From: Microcystis panniformis FACHB-1757
Lineage (GTDB): Bacteria > Cyanobacteriota > Cyanobacteriia > Cyanobacteriales > Microcystaceae
DNA length: 64,000 bases
Assembly: GCF_001264245.1 (NCBI RefSeq)
Contig: NZ_CP011339.1
Span: forward strand, 372,001-436,000
Reading direction: 5' to 3'
Shown in pieces: positions 45,022 through 53,928 of the stretch. Below the pieces are notes generated by a model. It ran no database searches, was not told the origin of the DNA, and saw only the letters and a program-made list of their open reading frames with translations. The position numbers were made by a program, and so were the translations under genes. Positions within the stretch are counted from its first letter, which is position 1. Each line of letters opens with the position of its first letter.

Positions 45022-46443
45022 ATGCTATTCAGATTCATTCGCCGACTAAAAAATCGAGCCGTCAAACAAAAGCGCCAGCCACAAGAGGTAATCGAAACGG
45101 ACTTAAATTGGATTTGGCAACCTTTTGAAAATTCAAGCAATTTGCAGTTCTCTGCTACTGTCAAGAAAGTTGCTGCTGCAATTATTGAAAGCTCTGCTGA
45201 TGATATTCCCACAATCACTCTTGAAGTCGATCCTCGGTTAGTCATTCCTTTATGTGCGATTCAGTTACAAGATGAAATTAATCTAACTCAATTGAGTTAT
45301 TTAAAAAATGAATTAGAATCAGTTTCAATTGAAAATTTAGACAATAAAATAGAGTTTGTTGATCGAGTTTTAAGTAAAATCACTCCAAACCAGCGTTGGT
45401 TATATTTATTTAATAGTCTGACACCTGAATTAAAATTTGCCTTACTGTTTCGCTTAATCAACTACCGCCTACCCACAAGAAACGACTGGCGCAATCTTTT
45501 TAAAAAAATAGAATATGAGTTTAAAAAAGGCCGAGAATATCTAATTGTTATAACTGTTGTCTTCTTGCTTTCTCTTGCATCTGTAATTGAAATATTTGCC
45601 ATTATGCTCAGTCAGCCAAAAAGTTGGGTTAATGGCTTGATGGCAATCACAATTGTTGTTGTCTTGTCTTTTTTAATAGTTTTATGGCAAGAATTTAAAG
45701 CCAAAGAAGAAAAATCAGAGCTATCAGAGCCAACTTTATTGATGCAATTGGGCTTACTAGGATCCTGGACGTTTTGCCAAGAATGGTATCGACTACTCAG
45801 AAAAAACCTAGTTTGGGAAGGAATAACAGCTTTGTTTGATGATCCTGTTAGGGCTAGGGCTGGGGCTGTGGTTGTGACGAATGTGGCTATGGTTGTGATG
45901 GGTGTGGCTGTGGTTATCGCTGGGGCTGTAGATTGGGCTACGGCTGTGGGTTGGGTTTGGGTTGTGGCTCTATTGGGGATGGGTAATATTGTGCTTGTGA
46001 TTGCGGATTGGGATCACGATTGGGATCAGTATTCGGATTGGCATTGGGATCGGTATTGGAAGAACGTTTGGATAGCTATGCTTGGGACTGCGTGTCTGGC
46101 TGTGGTGGTGGCTTTGGAATGGGCTGGAGTGGCTATGGCTGTGGCTGGCGCGGTGGCTGGGGTTATTGTCTTTGGTTTGGGAATTTGGTATCTGGCTAAA
46201 GAAAAAACAGATTTAGGATGGGTGCGATTCTTGTCGATATTAGCTTTTCCCTGGTTTTGTTGGTTTCCCATTGTATTTGGGTTTACCTCTTTTGCTCTGT
46301 ATCATCGCCTATCTTGGGAATGGCGATCAATATCCCTATTTTGGCTAGTTATCTTCGGATTTTGTACTGTCCTTTGGGTGCGAGGTAAAAAATTAGAAGA
46401 AAAAGCCCGCAACCCCCTCAGAGGCATTTTAGATGGGCAGTGA
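45022..46443 (+). CDS. Membrane protein partnered with the NACHT ATPase
   Basis: This 473-residue protein starts MLFRFIRRLKNRAVKQKRQP 10 bases after the NACHT stop, so it is probably cotranscribed. A soluble N-terminal region of about 170 residues is followed by helices (LIVITVVFLLSLASVIEIF, LMAITIVVVLSFLIVLW). Then comes a Val/Ala/Trp/Gly-rich hydrophobic stretch (from 45846) encoded by imperfect GGCTGTGGTT-type repeats, and more membrane helices at the end. I do not recognise a family. A membrane effector or anchor role with the NACHT protein is an inference from linkage. Confidence 0.6.
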   Translation: MLFRFIRRLKNRAVKQKRQPQEVIETDLNWIWQPFENSSNLQFSATVKKVAAAIIESSADDIPTITLEVDPRLVIPLCAIQLQDEINLTQLSYLKNELESVSIENLDNKIEFVDRVLSKITPNQRWLYLFNSLTPELKFALLFRLINYRLPTRNDWRNLFKKIEYEFKKGREYLIVITVVFLLSLASVIEIFAIMLSQPKSWVNGLMAITIVVVLSFLIVLWQEFKAKEEKSELSEPTLLMQLGLLGSWTFCQEWYRLLRKNLVWEGITALFDDPVRARAGAVVVTNVAMVVMGVAVVIAGAVDWATAVGWVWVVALLGMGNIVLVIADWDHDWDQYSDWHWDRYWKNVWIAMLGTACLAVVVALEWAGVAMAVAGAVAGVIVFGLGIWYLAKEKTDLGWVRFLSILAFPWFCWFPIVFGFTSFALYHRLSWEWRSISLFWLVIFGFCTVLWVRGKKLEEKARNPLRGILDGQ

Positions 46444-46567
46444 TAGTCGCCCAAACAGTAATAAACTTGACGATGTTATAGAAATTCTTCTACTGTTGAG
46501 ATACAGTGAACAGTAAACAATGAAATGACAACTGATAAGGGACTTGCGCTTTGATAATGTACCTTTT

Positions 46568-46635
46568 GGGCGAACGCAGTTCGCCCCTACATTGTGGGCA
46601 AAATCCGTTACTGTAGGGGCGCAAAGCTTGCGCCC
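46568..46635. repeat. Paired REP-like hairpins
   Basis: Two perfect hairpins, GGGCGAAC-gca-GTTCGCCC (46568-46586) and GGGCGCAA-agc-TTGCGCCC (46617-46635), are themselves joined by the complementary CCCCTACA (46584) and TGTAGGGG (46612). This is a bacterial interspersed-mosaic-like arrangement. The rest of 46444-47037 contains simple repeats (ACTTCCCC, AATTCATAATT, CTGTTTACTG) and no gene. Confidence 0.6.
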
Positions 46636-47037
46636 TCTGATCGATTGGGATATTATTCCCACGCAAGTCCCTAAGCTGTTCGTAATTTAAATTGCTTGTT
46701 GAGACGAGGCAAAAGGCAAGAGGCAAAAGGCAACAGTAAAGGGATTGGGGGAGGTTCGGCTAATCTAAGAATAAGCGGTTTAAATGCGTCTTAGCTTAAC
46801 TGTTTACTGTTTACTGTTTACTGAAAAGCCCCCATTGCCACTTCCCCACTTCCCCACTTCCCCACTTCCCAATTCATAATTTATAATTTATAATTCATAA
46901 TTCTCACACCCCACTTCCCAATTCATAATTTATAATTCATAATTCATAATTCCCACTCCCCCTCTCCTAACAATCGACTGCTAAGATCGAACAGAGCGAT
47001 CGATCTCGCGCTCCCACGATACCTGATAAAACTATCT

Positions 47038-48594
47038 ATGATCATTAAAAATAACCCCTATTATCGGGCTGTAATCGGCTTTTGGGTCGCTTTTCTTGTG
47101 TTTTGGGGTTTTGGGAGTTTCTCACCCCTTCTTGCCCAAGCGAAAGAGGAACCAGCCGATGTACAATCGATTACCCCCTACCTTAAGCAATTTCAACAAA
47201 AAATTACCGAATTTCGCCTCGATAACGGACTAAAATTTATTATCCTAGAAAATCGCGATGCCCCGGTTATTTCCTTTGTCACCTACGCGGATGTGGGAGG
47301 TGCCGATGAACCAGACGGTAAAACAGGAGTTGCCCACTTTTTGGAACATTTAGCCTTTAAAGGCACAAAAACCATCGGTACTAGCGATTATCTTAGCGAG
47401 AAAAAAGTCCTCGATCGCCTTGAAGCTATAGACAAAGAACTACAAGCGGCCAAAAAAGCGGGTAAAAGCGCAGAAGTGGCTAAATTAACGGAAGAATTTC
47501 AAAAAACTAAGGCAGAGTCCGAGAAATTCGTCCAACGCAACGAATACGGGCAAATCGTCGAAACTCAGGGGGGAGTCGGTTTAAATGCCACCACTTCCAC
47601 CGATGCAACTAGCTATTTTTACAGTTTCCCGTCGAATAAATTGGAATTATGGATGTCTTTGGAATCGGAACGATTTTTAGAACCGGTCTTCCAACGGGAA
47701 TTTTACAAAGAAAAAGACGTAATTCTAGAAGAAAGACGGATGCGGACGGATAATAGCCCCTTGGGTCTATTAATCGAAGCTTTTCTCGATCAAGCTTATA
47801 CTGTCCATCCCTACAAACGTCCCGTTATCGGCTACGATCGAGATATTCGCAATCTAGAACCCTCAGATATCCAAAACTTTTTCGATAAATTTTATCCTGC
47901 CAGTAATTTAACCATAGCTATCGCCGGGGATGTGGACCCAGAACAGGTCAAACAGTTAGCTAAGGTTTATTTTGGTCGTTTTCCCGCTAAACCGAAACCC
48001 CCACAGGTGAAAGTAGTGGAACCGAACCAAACCAAAACAAAGGAAATTACCCTAAAATTAGCCTCGCAGCCTTGGTATTTAGAAGGATACCATCGTCCCG
48101 CTCTCAATCATCCCGATCATGCGGTTTACGAGGTTATCGCCACTTTAATGAGTGAAGGAAGAACTTCGCGACTGTATAAAGCTTTAGTGGAGGACAAACA
48201 ACTGGCCCTCGCTGCCCAGGGATTTAACGGCTTTCCGGGGGATAAATACCCGAATTTGCTGTTATTCTATGCTCTCAGCGCTCCTAATGTCAGTCTGGAG
48301 GAAGTAGCGCAGGGTTTGAATTGGGAATTGGAAAGATTGAAAAATGAACCGGTTTCGGAACAGGAATTAGAACGGGTTAAAAATCAACTACGGGCAGCCC
48401 TATTAAGAGGTCTTGATTCTAACATGGGCATGGCGCGATCCTTGATTGAATACGAGGTAAAAACCGGCGATTGGCGTAATTTATTCGCCCAATTAGATGC
48501 TTATAATGCTGTCACGGCAGCTGATATTCAACGGGTGGCTAAAGAAACTTTTACCCCCGAAAATCGCACTATTGGCCGAATTTTACCGAAATAG
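47038..48594 (+). CDS. M16-family zinc peptidase, catalytic subunit
   Basis: This 518-residue exported protein has a signal peptide (AVIGFWVAFLVFWGFGSFSP ... LAQA) and the M16 inverted zinc motif HxxEH (GVAHFLEHLAFKGTKT) with a distal Glu in the YFYSFPSNKLELWMSLESE region. The insert KVLDRLEAIDKELQAAKKAG is helical. M16 enzymes degrade periplasmic peptides as homo- or heterodimers. It is followed, on the same strand, by a second M16 gene that lacks the zinc motif. Confidence 0.88.
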   Translation: MIIKNNPYYRAVIGFWVAFLVFWGFGSFSPLLAQAKEEPADVQSITPYLKQFQQKITEFRLDNGLKFIILENRDAPVISFVTYADVGGADEPDGKTGVAHFLEHLAFKGTKTIGTSDYLSEKKVLDRLEAIDKELQAAKKAGKSAEVAKLTEEFQKTKAESEKFVQRNEYGQIVETQGGVGLNATTSTDATSYFYSFPSNKLELWMSLESERFLEPVFQREFYKEKDVILEERRMRTDNSPLGLLIEAFLDQAYTVHPYKRPVIGYDRDIRNLEPSDIQNFFDKFYPASNLTIAIAGDVDPEQVKQLAKVYFGRFPAKPKPPQVKVVEPNQTKTKEITLKLASQPWYLEGYHRPALNHPDHAVYEVIATLMSEGRTSRLYKALVEDKQLALAAQGFNGFPGDKYPNLLLFYALSAPNVSLEEVAQGLNWELERLKNEPVSEQELERVKNQLRAALLRGLDSNMGMARSLIEYEVKTGDWRNLFAQLDAYNAVTAADIQRVAKETFTPENRTIGRILPK

Positions 48595-48599
48595 AGAGA

Positions 48600-48785
48600 T
48601 GGGGAGATAGGGAAGTGGGGAAATGGGGGAAGTGGGGAAGTGGGGGAAGTGGGGAAGTGGGGGAATTTCAACTAAAACCCCATCACCCCCCGCAACGCGC
48701 ACGCAGTGACCACCCCAACACCCCAACACCCTAAAACCTAAAACCTAAAACCTAAAACCTAAAACCTAAAACCTAAAATAAATAT
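48600..48785. repeat. Simple repeats between the M16 genes
   Basis: A GGGGAAGTGG run (48601-48665) and a 7-base AAAACCT run (48731-48780) fill the gap between the two M16 genes. They may form DNA structure, but no gene or terminator of standard form is visible. Confidence 0.75.
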
Positions 48786-48789
48786 AATC

Positions 48790-50238
48790 ATGAAAAAACG
48801 CTTACAATGGCTAGGTTTAATCCTGATCACCCTGATAGGTGTCCTAGCTTTTCGTTCCCCGGCAATTGCCCAAACCCCGCGACATTTTACTGATTTAACT
48901 TTTCCTCCCCTTCCTGAAGTTACAGTTCCCCAATACGAACGTTATCAACTAGATAATGGTATGGTGGTTTATTTAGTGGAGGATCGGAGCTTACCTTTAG
49001 TGAGTGGTACGGCGATGATTCGGACAGGAGGGAGATTAGAATCCGGGGAAAAAGTCGGATTAGCCGATATTACTGGAACCGTGTTGCGTAGTGGTGGCAC
49101 CGAAAAACATCCTTCCAATGTCTTAAATCAATTATTAGAACAAAGAGCAGCCCTAGTAGAAACCTCGATCGATCTTAACGCTGGAACTGCTAGTTTTAGC
49201 GCCCTTAGTGAAGATTTAGAAGCAGTTTTTAATCTCTTTGCTGAGGTTTTGCGTTCCCCAGCTTTTGAAAGTCAGAGGGTGGAATTAGCTAAAGTTCAGG
49301 AAAAAGGGGCGATTGCTCGACGTAATGATGATCCCAGTGATATTGCTAGTCGGGAGTTTAGAAAGCTAGTCTATGGTGATAATAGCCCCTACGCTCGTAC
49401 TGTAGAATATAGCACTTTAGCTAATATTGACCGTCAGGATTTAATCGATTTTTATCGTACCTATGTCCGTCCCGACCAAATAATTTTAGGAATTGTCGGT
49501 GATTTTGATTCTCAGTCGATGAAAGCATTAATCAATAAGACTTTTGGCGATTGGAAAAATCCCGCCACTGCCACTAAAATTGTCACCCCTTCGGCAACCC
49601 AAAAAAATCTTCAAGGTGTCTTTGTCGTCAATCAACCCCAATTAACCCAGAGTAGCGTTTTATTAGGTCATCTTGGGGGCCGTTTGGATAGTCCCGACTA
49701 TCCTGCTTTAACGGTATTAAATGAGATTTTAAGCGGTTTTGGTGGTCGTTTATTTAATGAAGTGCGCTCCCGTCAAGGATTAGCTTATTCTGTCTATGGT
49801 GTCTGGAATAGTCGTTATGATTATCCCGGTTTATTTATTGCCGGAGGTCAAACTCGCACCGATGCCACCGTACCTTTTATTAAGGCAATTTTAGGCGAAA
49901 TCGAGCGCCTTCGCAATCAACCCGTTACTGCCAAAGAATTAGAAGACGCTAAAAATGCTATTCTCAATTCTTTTGTTTTTAAGTTTGAGAAACCTGGTCA
50001 GAATTTATCGCGATTGATGACCTATGAATACTATGGTTATCCCCAAGATTTTATCTTCCGTTATCAACAAGCGGTAAAAGGGGTGACAATTGCCGATATT
50101 CAACGAGTGGCCCAACAATATCTGCAACCGAATCAAATTGTGACTCTTGTGGTGGGTAATGAACAGGAAATTCAACCTCCTCTATCCAGTTTGGGAACTA
50201 CGGTTAAAACTGTTGATGTTACCATCACACAAATATAA
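48790..50238 (+). CDS. M16-family peptidase-like protein, non-catalytic subunit
   Basis: This 482-residue exported protein starts MKKRLQWLGLILITLIGVLA (signal peptide) and has the M16 fold (YQLDNGMVVYLVEDRSLPLV ... SRQGLAYSVYGVWNSRYDYP). The zinc motif HxxEH is replaced by GLADITG, so it cannot be catalytic by itself. Such partners form heterodimers with the active subunit, as in mitochondrial processing peptidase-like pairs. Cotranscription with the upstream gene is plausible across the repeat gap. Confidence 0.85.
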   Translation: MKKRLQWLGLILITLIGVLAFRSPAIAQTPRHFTDLTFPPLPEVTVPQYERYQLDNGMVVYLVEDRSLPLVSGTAMIRTGGRLESGEKVGLADITGTVLRSGGTEKHPSNVLNQLLEQRAALVETSIDLNAGTASFSALSEDLEAVFNLFAEVLRSPAFESQRVELAKVQEKGAIARRNDDPSDIASREFRKLVYGDNSPYARTVEYSTLANIDRQDLIDFYRTYVRPDQIILGIVGDFDSQSMKALINKTFGDWKNPATATKIVTPSATQKNLQGVFVVNQPQLTQSSVLLGHLGGRLDSPDYPALTVLNEILSGFGGRLFNEVRSRQGLAYSVYGVWNSRYDYPGLFIAGGQTRTDATVPFIKAILGEIERLRNQPVTAKELEDAKNAILNSFVFKFEKPGQNLSRLMTYEYYGYPQDFIFRYQQAVKGVTIADIQRVAQQYLQPNQIVTLVVGNEQEIQPPLSSLGTTVKTVDVTITQI

Positions 50239-50311
50239 ATAAATCTAGGTTGGATTGAGCTAAACTAGGTGAAATCCAACCTAAAAAAATGAGATAAATA
50301 TAGCAGGAGAT

Positions 50312-50705
50312 ATGACTTTACAACTCACCATAAATTATCCTGAAAATTTACCCGACTTTCTTCAAAAAAACCGCGAGGAATTCGAGAGAGAAGCAACTTG
50401 ATCTATGGTAGTAAAACTCTTTGAGATGAAACCTAAGTAGGTAGGCGTTAAAAATTATCAGATGCCCCCCTTATTAAGGGGGATCCCCCCGCCTATCGGC
50501 ACCCCCCTTATCAAGGGGGGCAGGGGGGATCGAACCTAAAATCCATTTTTAATTTAATTATAACCAGCTACTTATTTCATCGGGTATGGCTGCCAATTTA
50601 TTAGGAGTGGATAGGGTTAATTTTTTATTGAGATTGACCGATTTTGGCGTAGGGATGATTGACTTAACAGAAGAAGAACTATTATCAGACCTTGAAAATG
50701 CCTAA
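50312..50705 (+). pseudogene. UPF0175-like antitoxin gene split by a MITE
   Basis: The 5' part (50312-50433) reads MTLQLTINYPENLPDFLQKN up to a premature TGA after residue 29, and then VVKLFEMK. The 3' part (about 50578-50705) reads SGMAANLLGVDRVNFLLRLT, FGVGMIDLTEEELLSDLENA and a stop. Together they match a UPF0175-type small HTH antitoxin. A TAAGTAG element lies exactly between. The gene is broken by both a nonsense codon and the insertion. Confidence 0.7.
50434..50574. mobile_element. TAAGTAG-type MITE with CCCCCTTATCAAGGGGG hairpins
   Basis: A 141-bp element with ends TAAGTAGGTAGGCG and AACCAGCTACTTA encloses several CCCCCCTTATTAAGGGGG-type palindromes and the GGGGGATCGAACC segment. It has inserted into the UPF0175-like gene. 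The sequence from 50706 to 51055 is AT-rich with no gene I can name. Confidence 0.7.
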
Positions 50706-51055
50706 AGCTAAATTACAGCCCTTCTCATAAAAAAAAGTATAACCTAATTTGGTATTGACTCCTGACTGCTGACGACCGACTCCCCAAAACGAAAACTTCC
50801 TATCTCACCATTGAGATAACTGCTGTAACTATTTTGAGATAACTAAGGCTATCATTGAGGAAAGTTACTGTTGAGACTCCTGATTAGTTTGTTAATTTTT
50901 GTGTTAAGTAGCTAGACAATTAAACCCTTTAGAGATAGGGTGATCGTGGCTGAGTTGGCTATTATAGAGTTTTGTAAATAAATATCAAACTCAAGGATTT
51001 TTGAAGATGGTATGTCGCTAAACTGAAAGTATAAAGTACAGAGGTAAAAATACTT

Positions 51056-53497
51056 ATGATGCTACTACAAGATGTTGCGAGAACCTCTAGAGAACAAGCA
51101 TTAATTCTGTGGTTTGAAGAAGTGGACAGCAAAGATGTAGGATTAGTCGGCGGCAAAAACTCCTCCTTAGGCGAAATGATCCAACAATTAACCCCAAAAG
51201 GGATTAATGTCCCCACAGGATTCGCCACCACCGCTTACGCTTACCGTCACTTTGTCGAAAAAGCCGGACTAGACGCACAATTAAGACAAATTTTCCAAGA
51301 TTTAGACGAAAACGATGTGCAGAACTTGCAGGAAAAAGGTAAACAAGCGCGCACATTAATCCTCAATACACCGTTCCCCGATGATTTAAGTCATGCGATC
51401 GCTATTGCCTATCGCCGACTCTGTGAACGTTATGGCGATGATCTCTATCATTCCATCGATGTGGCCGTTCGCTCAAGCGCCACTGCCGAAGACTTACCAG
51501 AAGCGAGTTTTGCCGGACAACAGGAAACCTATCTCAACGTGCAAGGGGTGAGGGGAGTTTTAGAAGCTTGCCATAAATGTTTTGCCTCTTTATTCACCGA
51601 TCGCGCTATTTCCTACCGTCATCATAACGGTTTCGATCACTTTTCCGTCGCCCTTTCCGTCGGTGTCCAAAAAATGGTGCGTTCAGATCTAGCCACCTCC
51701 GGGGTGATGTTTTCCATCGATACGGAAACAGGGTTCAAAAATGCCGCTTTAATCACGGCAGCCTACGGTTTAGGGGAAAATGTCGTGCAAGGAGCCGTTA
51801 ACCCCGACGAATATCTGGTTTTTAAACCGACTCTTAAAAACGGTTACAAACCCATCCTCGAAAAACGCCTCGGCAGTAAAGCGATCAAGATGATCTACGA
51901 TGATGGAGGATCGCGTCTAACCAAGAATATCCGAGTTAACAAGCTAGAACAGGATCAATTCTGCATTAATGACCAAGAAATCCTCACTTTAGCCCGTTGG
52001 ACAGCCGAAATCGAGGAACATTACTCGCAAGTGCGCGGAACCTACACCCCCATGGACATCGAATGGGCAAAAGATGGGATCACGGGAGAACTGTTTATCG
52101 TTCAGGCGCGTCCAGAAACCGTACAATCGCAAAAAGCCGCTAATATCCTTAAATCCTACGAGATTAAGCAAAGAAGTCAAGTTTTAGCGGTGGGACGGAG
52201 TGTAGGTGCGGCAATCGGTCAAGGAAAAGCCAGAGTCATCCTCAGTGTAGATAAAATCAACAACTTTAAACCGGGAGAAGTTCTCGTCACCAATCGCACG
52301 GATCCCGACTGGGAACCGATTATGAAACAAGCAAGCGCGATCGTTACTAATCAGGGTGGTCGTACTTGCCATGCCGCTATTATCGCGCGAGAAATGGGCA
52401 TTCCGGCGATCGTGGGTTGCAATAATGCCACGGAAACGATTAAAACCGGTCAGGAAGTCACCGTTTGCTGTGCGGAAGGGGATGAAGGGAAAGTTTACCT
52501 CGGATTGCTACCCTTTGAAATTCTTGAAACTCCCCTGGACAATTTGCCCCAAACTCGGACAAAAATCCTCATGAATATCGGTAATCCCGAAAAAGCCTTC
52601 GCTTTTGCCGATATTCCTGCCCAAGGGGTCGGTTTAGCCCGTCTAGAGTTTATTATCGCTAACCATATTCAGGCCCACCCCAGCGCCTTGCTGAAATTCC
52701 ACGAATTGGAAGAAGGAGACGTAAAAGACCAAATCGCCGAATTAACCAAACACTACGAGGATAAACCCCAATTTTTCGTCGATAAATTGGCCCGGGGAAT
52801 TGCCATGATTGCAGCCGCATTCTACCCCAAAGATGTAATTGTGCGGATGTCTGATTTTAAATCCAATGAATACGCTAATTTATTGGGTGGCAAACCCTTT
52901 GAACCCAAGGAAGAAAACCCGATGATCGGTTGGCGCGGCGCTTCCCGTTATACTGATCCTAATTATCGCGAGGCTTTCGCTTTGGAATGTCGGGCGCTGA
53001 AAATGGTACGGGAAGAAATGGGATTAACTAATGTGATTCCGATGATTCCTTTCTGTCGTACCCCCGAAGAAGGGATGAGAGTCCTCGAAGAAATGGCGAA
53101 AAATGGTCTCGAACGCGGGGTTGATGGTTTGCAAGTTTATGTGATGTGTGAGTTACCAAGTAATGTAATTCTTGCCGACCAATTTGCTCAGGTGTTTGAC
53201 GGATTTTCGATCGGTTCTAATGATTTGACCCAATTAACCTTAGGATTAGATCGGGATTCTGCCCTAGTTGCCCATCTTTTTGATGAACGGAATGAGGGAG
53301 TTAAACGCATGGTGAAAATGGCCATTGAAACCGCTAAAGCCCAAAATCGCAAAATCGGTATCTGTGGTCAAGCTCCCAGTGATTATCCTGAATTTGCTCA
53401 ATTTTTAGTGGAATTAGGCATCGATTCTATCAGTCTTAATCCTGATTCTGTCCTCAAGACTTTATTGATGGTGGCAGCAGTGGAGCAAGGACAATAG
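51056..53497 (+). CDS. ppsA: Phosphoenolpyruvate synthase
   Basis: This 813-residue enzyme converts pyruvate, ATP and water to PEP, AMP and phosphate. It has the ATP-grasp N-domain (GLVGGKNSSLGEMI; VRSSATAEDLPEASFAGQQET), the swivelling domain with the phosphohistidine in TNQGGRTCHAAIIAREMG, and the PEP-binding domain (RMSDFKSNEYANLLGG; GSNDLTQLTLGLDRDS; ICGQAPSDYPEF). It is full length. Start ATG 51056 or the next ATG. A hairpin terminator follows directly. The gene stands alone. Confidence 0.96.
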   Translation: MMLLQDVARTSREQALILWFEEVDSKDVGLVGGKNSSLGEMIQQLTPKGINVPTGFATTAYAYRHFVEKAGLDAQLRQIFQDLDENDVQNLQEKGKQARTLILNTPFPDDLSHAIAIAYRRLCERYGDDLYHSIDVAVRSSATAEDLPEASFAGQQETYLNVQGVRGVLEACHKCFASLFTDRAISYRHHNGFDHFSVALSVGVQKMVRSDLATSGVMFSIDTETGFKNAALITAAYGLGENVVQGAVNPDEYLVFKPTLKNGYKPILEKRLGSKAIKMIYDDGGSRLTKNIRVNKLEQDQFCINDQEILTLARWTAEIEEHYSQVRGTYTPMDIEWAKDGITGELFIVQARPETVQSQKAANILKSYEIKQRSQVLAVGRSVGAAIGQGKARVILSVDKINNFKPGEVLVTNRTDPDWEPIMKQASAIVTNQGGRTCHAAIIAREMGIPAIVGCNNATETIKTGQEVTVCCAEGDEGKVYLGLLPFEILETPLDNLPQTRTKILMNIGNPEKAFAFADIPAQGVGLARLEFIIANHIQAHPSALLKFHELEEGDVKDQIAELTKHYEDKPQFFVDKLARGIAMIAAAFYPKDVIVRMSDFKSNEYANLLGGKPFEPKEENPMIGWRGASRYTDPNYREAFALECRALKMVREEMGLTNVIPMIPFCRTPEEGMRVLEEMAKNGLERGVDGLQVYVMCELPSNVILADQFAQVFDGFSIGSNDLTQLTLGLDRDSALVAHLFDERNEGVKRMVKMAIETAKAQNRKIGICGQAPSDYPEFAQFLVELGIDSISLNPDSVLKTLLMVAAVEQGQ

Positions 53498-53507
53498 TTT
53501 AGTGATA

Positions 53508-53532
53508 AAGGTGGGCAAGTCCCACCTTTTTT
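53508..53532 (+). terminator. Terminator of ppsA
   Basis: AAAGGTGGG and CCCACCTTT arms with a CAAGT loop are followed by a T run, ten bases after the stop codon. Confidence 0.9.
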
Positions 53533-53641
53533 TGTACTAAGCCAACTAACTTCATCATACTGAAAATACCTATAGCCCAATGGCTATTTTTTAGTTGTCT
53601 CTTAACAAATATTAACTTTAAACTGCGATTAAGAGATAAAC

Positions 53642-53765
53642 TTAGATTTCGTCAGGATTAATGCCTAATTCCCGCAGTTTATTGGCTAATCGTTCCGCTC
53701 GTTGTTTTTCCTCATTATAGCTAGTGAAAGCTTGTCCATCGGGATAAAAAAGCGACATTTCCGGT
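53642..53765 (-). pseudogene. C-terminal remnant of a Uma2-like gene
   Basis: The minus strand reads MSLFYPDGQAFTSYNEEKQR then AERLANKLRELGINPDEI and a stop. This is the charged coiled tail common at the end of Uma2/DUF820 proteins (compare the family tail AERLA.RLR.LGI.P). The front is lost where the CCCCCTTGATAAGGGGG repeat begins. Confidence 0.6.
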
Positions 53766-53767
53766 TC

Positions 53768-53864
53768 GATCCCCCCTGCCCCCCTTGATAAGGGGGGTGC
53801 CGATCCCCCTTAATCCCCCCTTGATAAGGGGGGTGTCTGATAATTTTTAACGCCTACCTACTTA
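53768..53864. repeat. CCCCCTTGATAAGGGGG repeat with TAAGTAG end
   Basis: Two CCCCCTTGATAAGGGGG palindromes are followed by GTGTCTGATAATTTTTAACG and the CCTACCTACTTA end. It is a partial copy of the MITE family at 39298 and 50434. The remaining gap to 53928 holds no gene. Confidence 0.65.
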
Positions 53865-53928
53865 TAAGCCAATAACACCACTCTAAAGGGGTCTAGTATA
53901 ATTAGAAGAGGTTGATCAAAGGGGGTTT

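Noticed and set aside
48731..48780. AAAACCT repeats resembling telomeric sequence
   Set aside because: A bacterial simple repeat of about seven units between two genes; nothing points to a chromosome end.
53768..53820. GGTTCGATCCCCCCTG looked like a tRNA T-arm
   Set aside because: It belongs to the dispersed CCCCCTTGATAAGGGGG repeats, and no acceptor stem or anticodon arm fits. No tRNA or rRNA gene was found in the window by eye.
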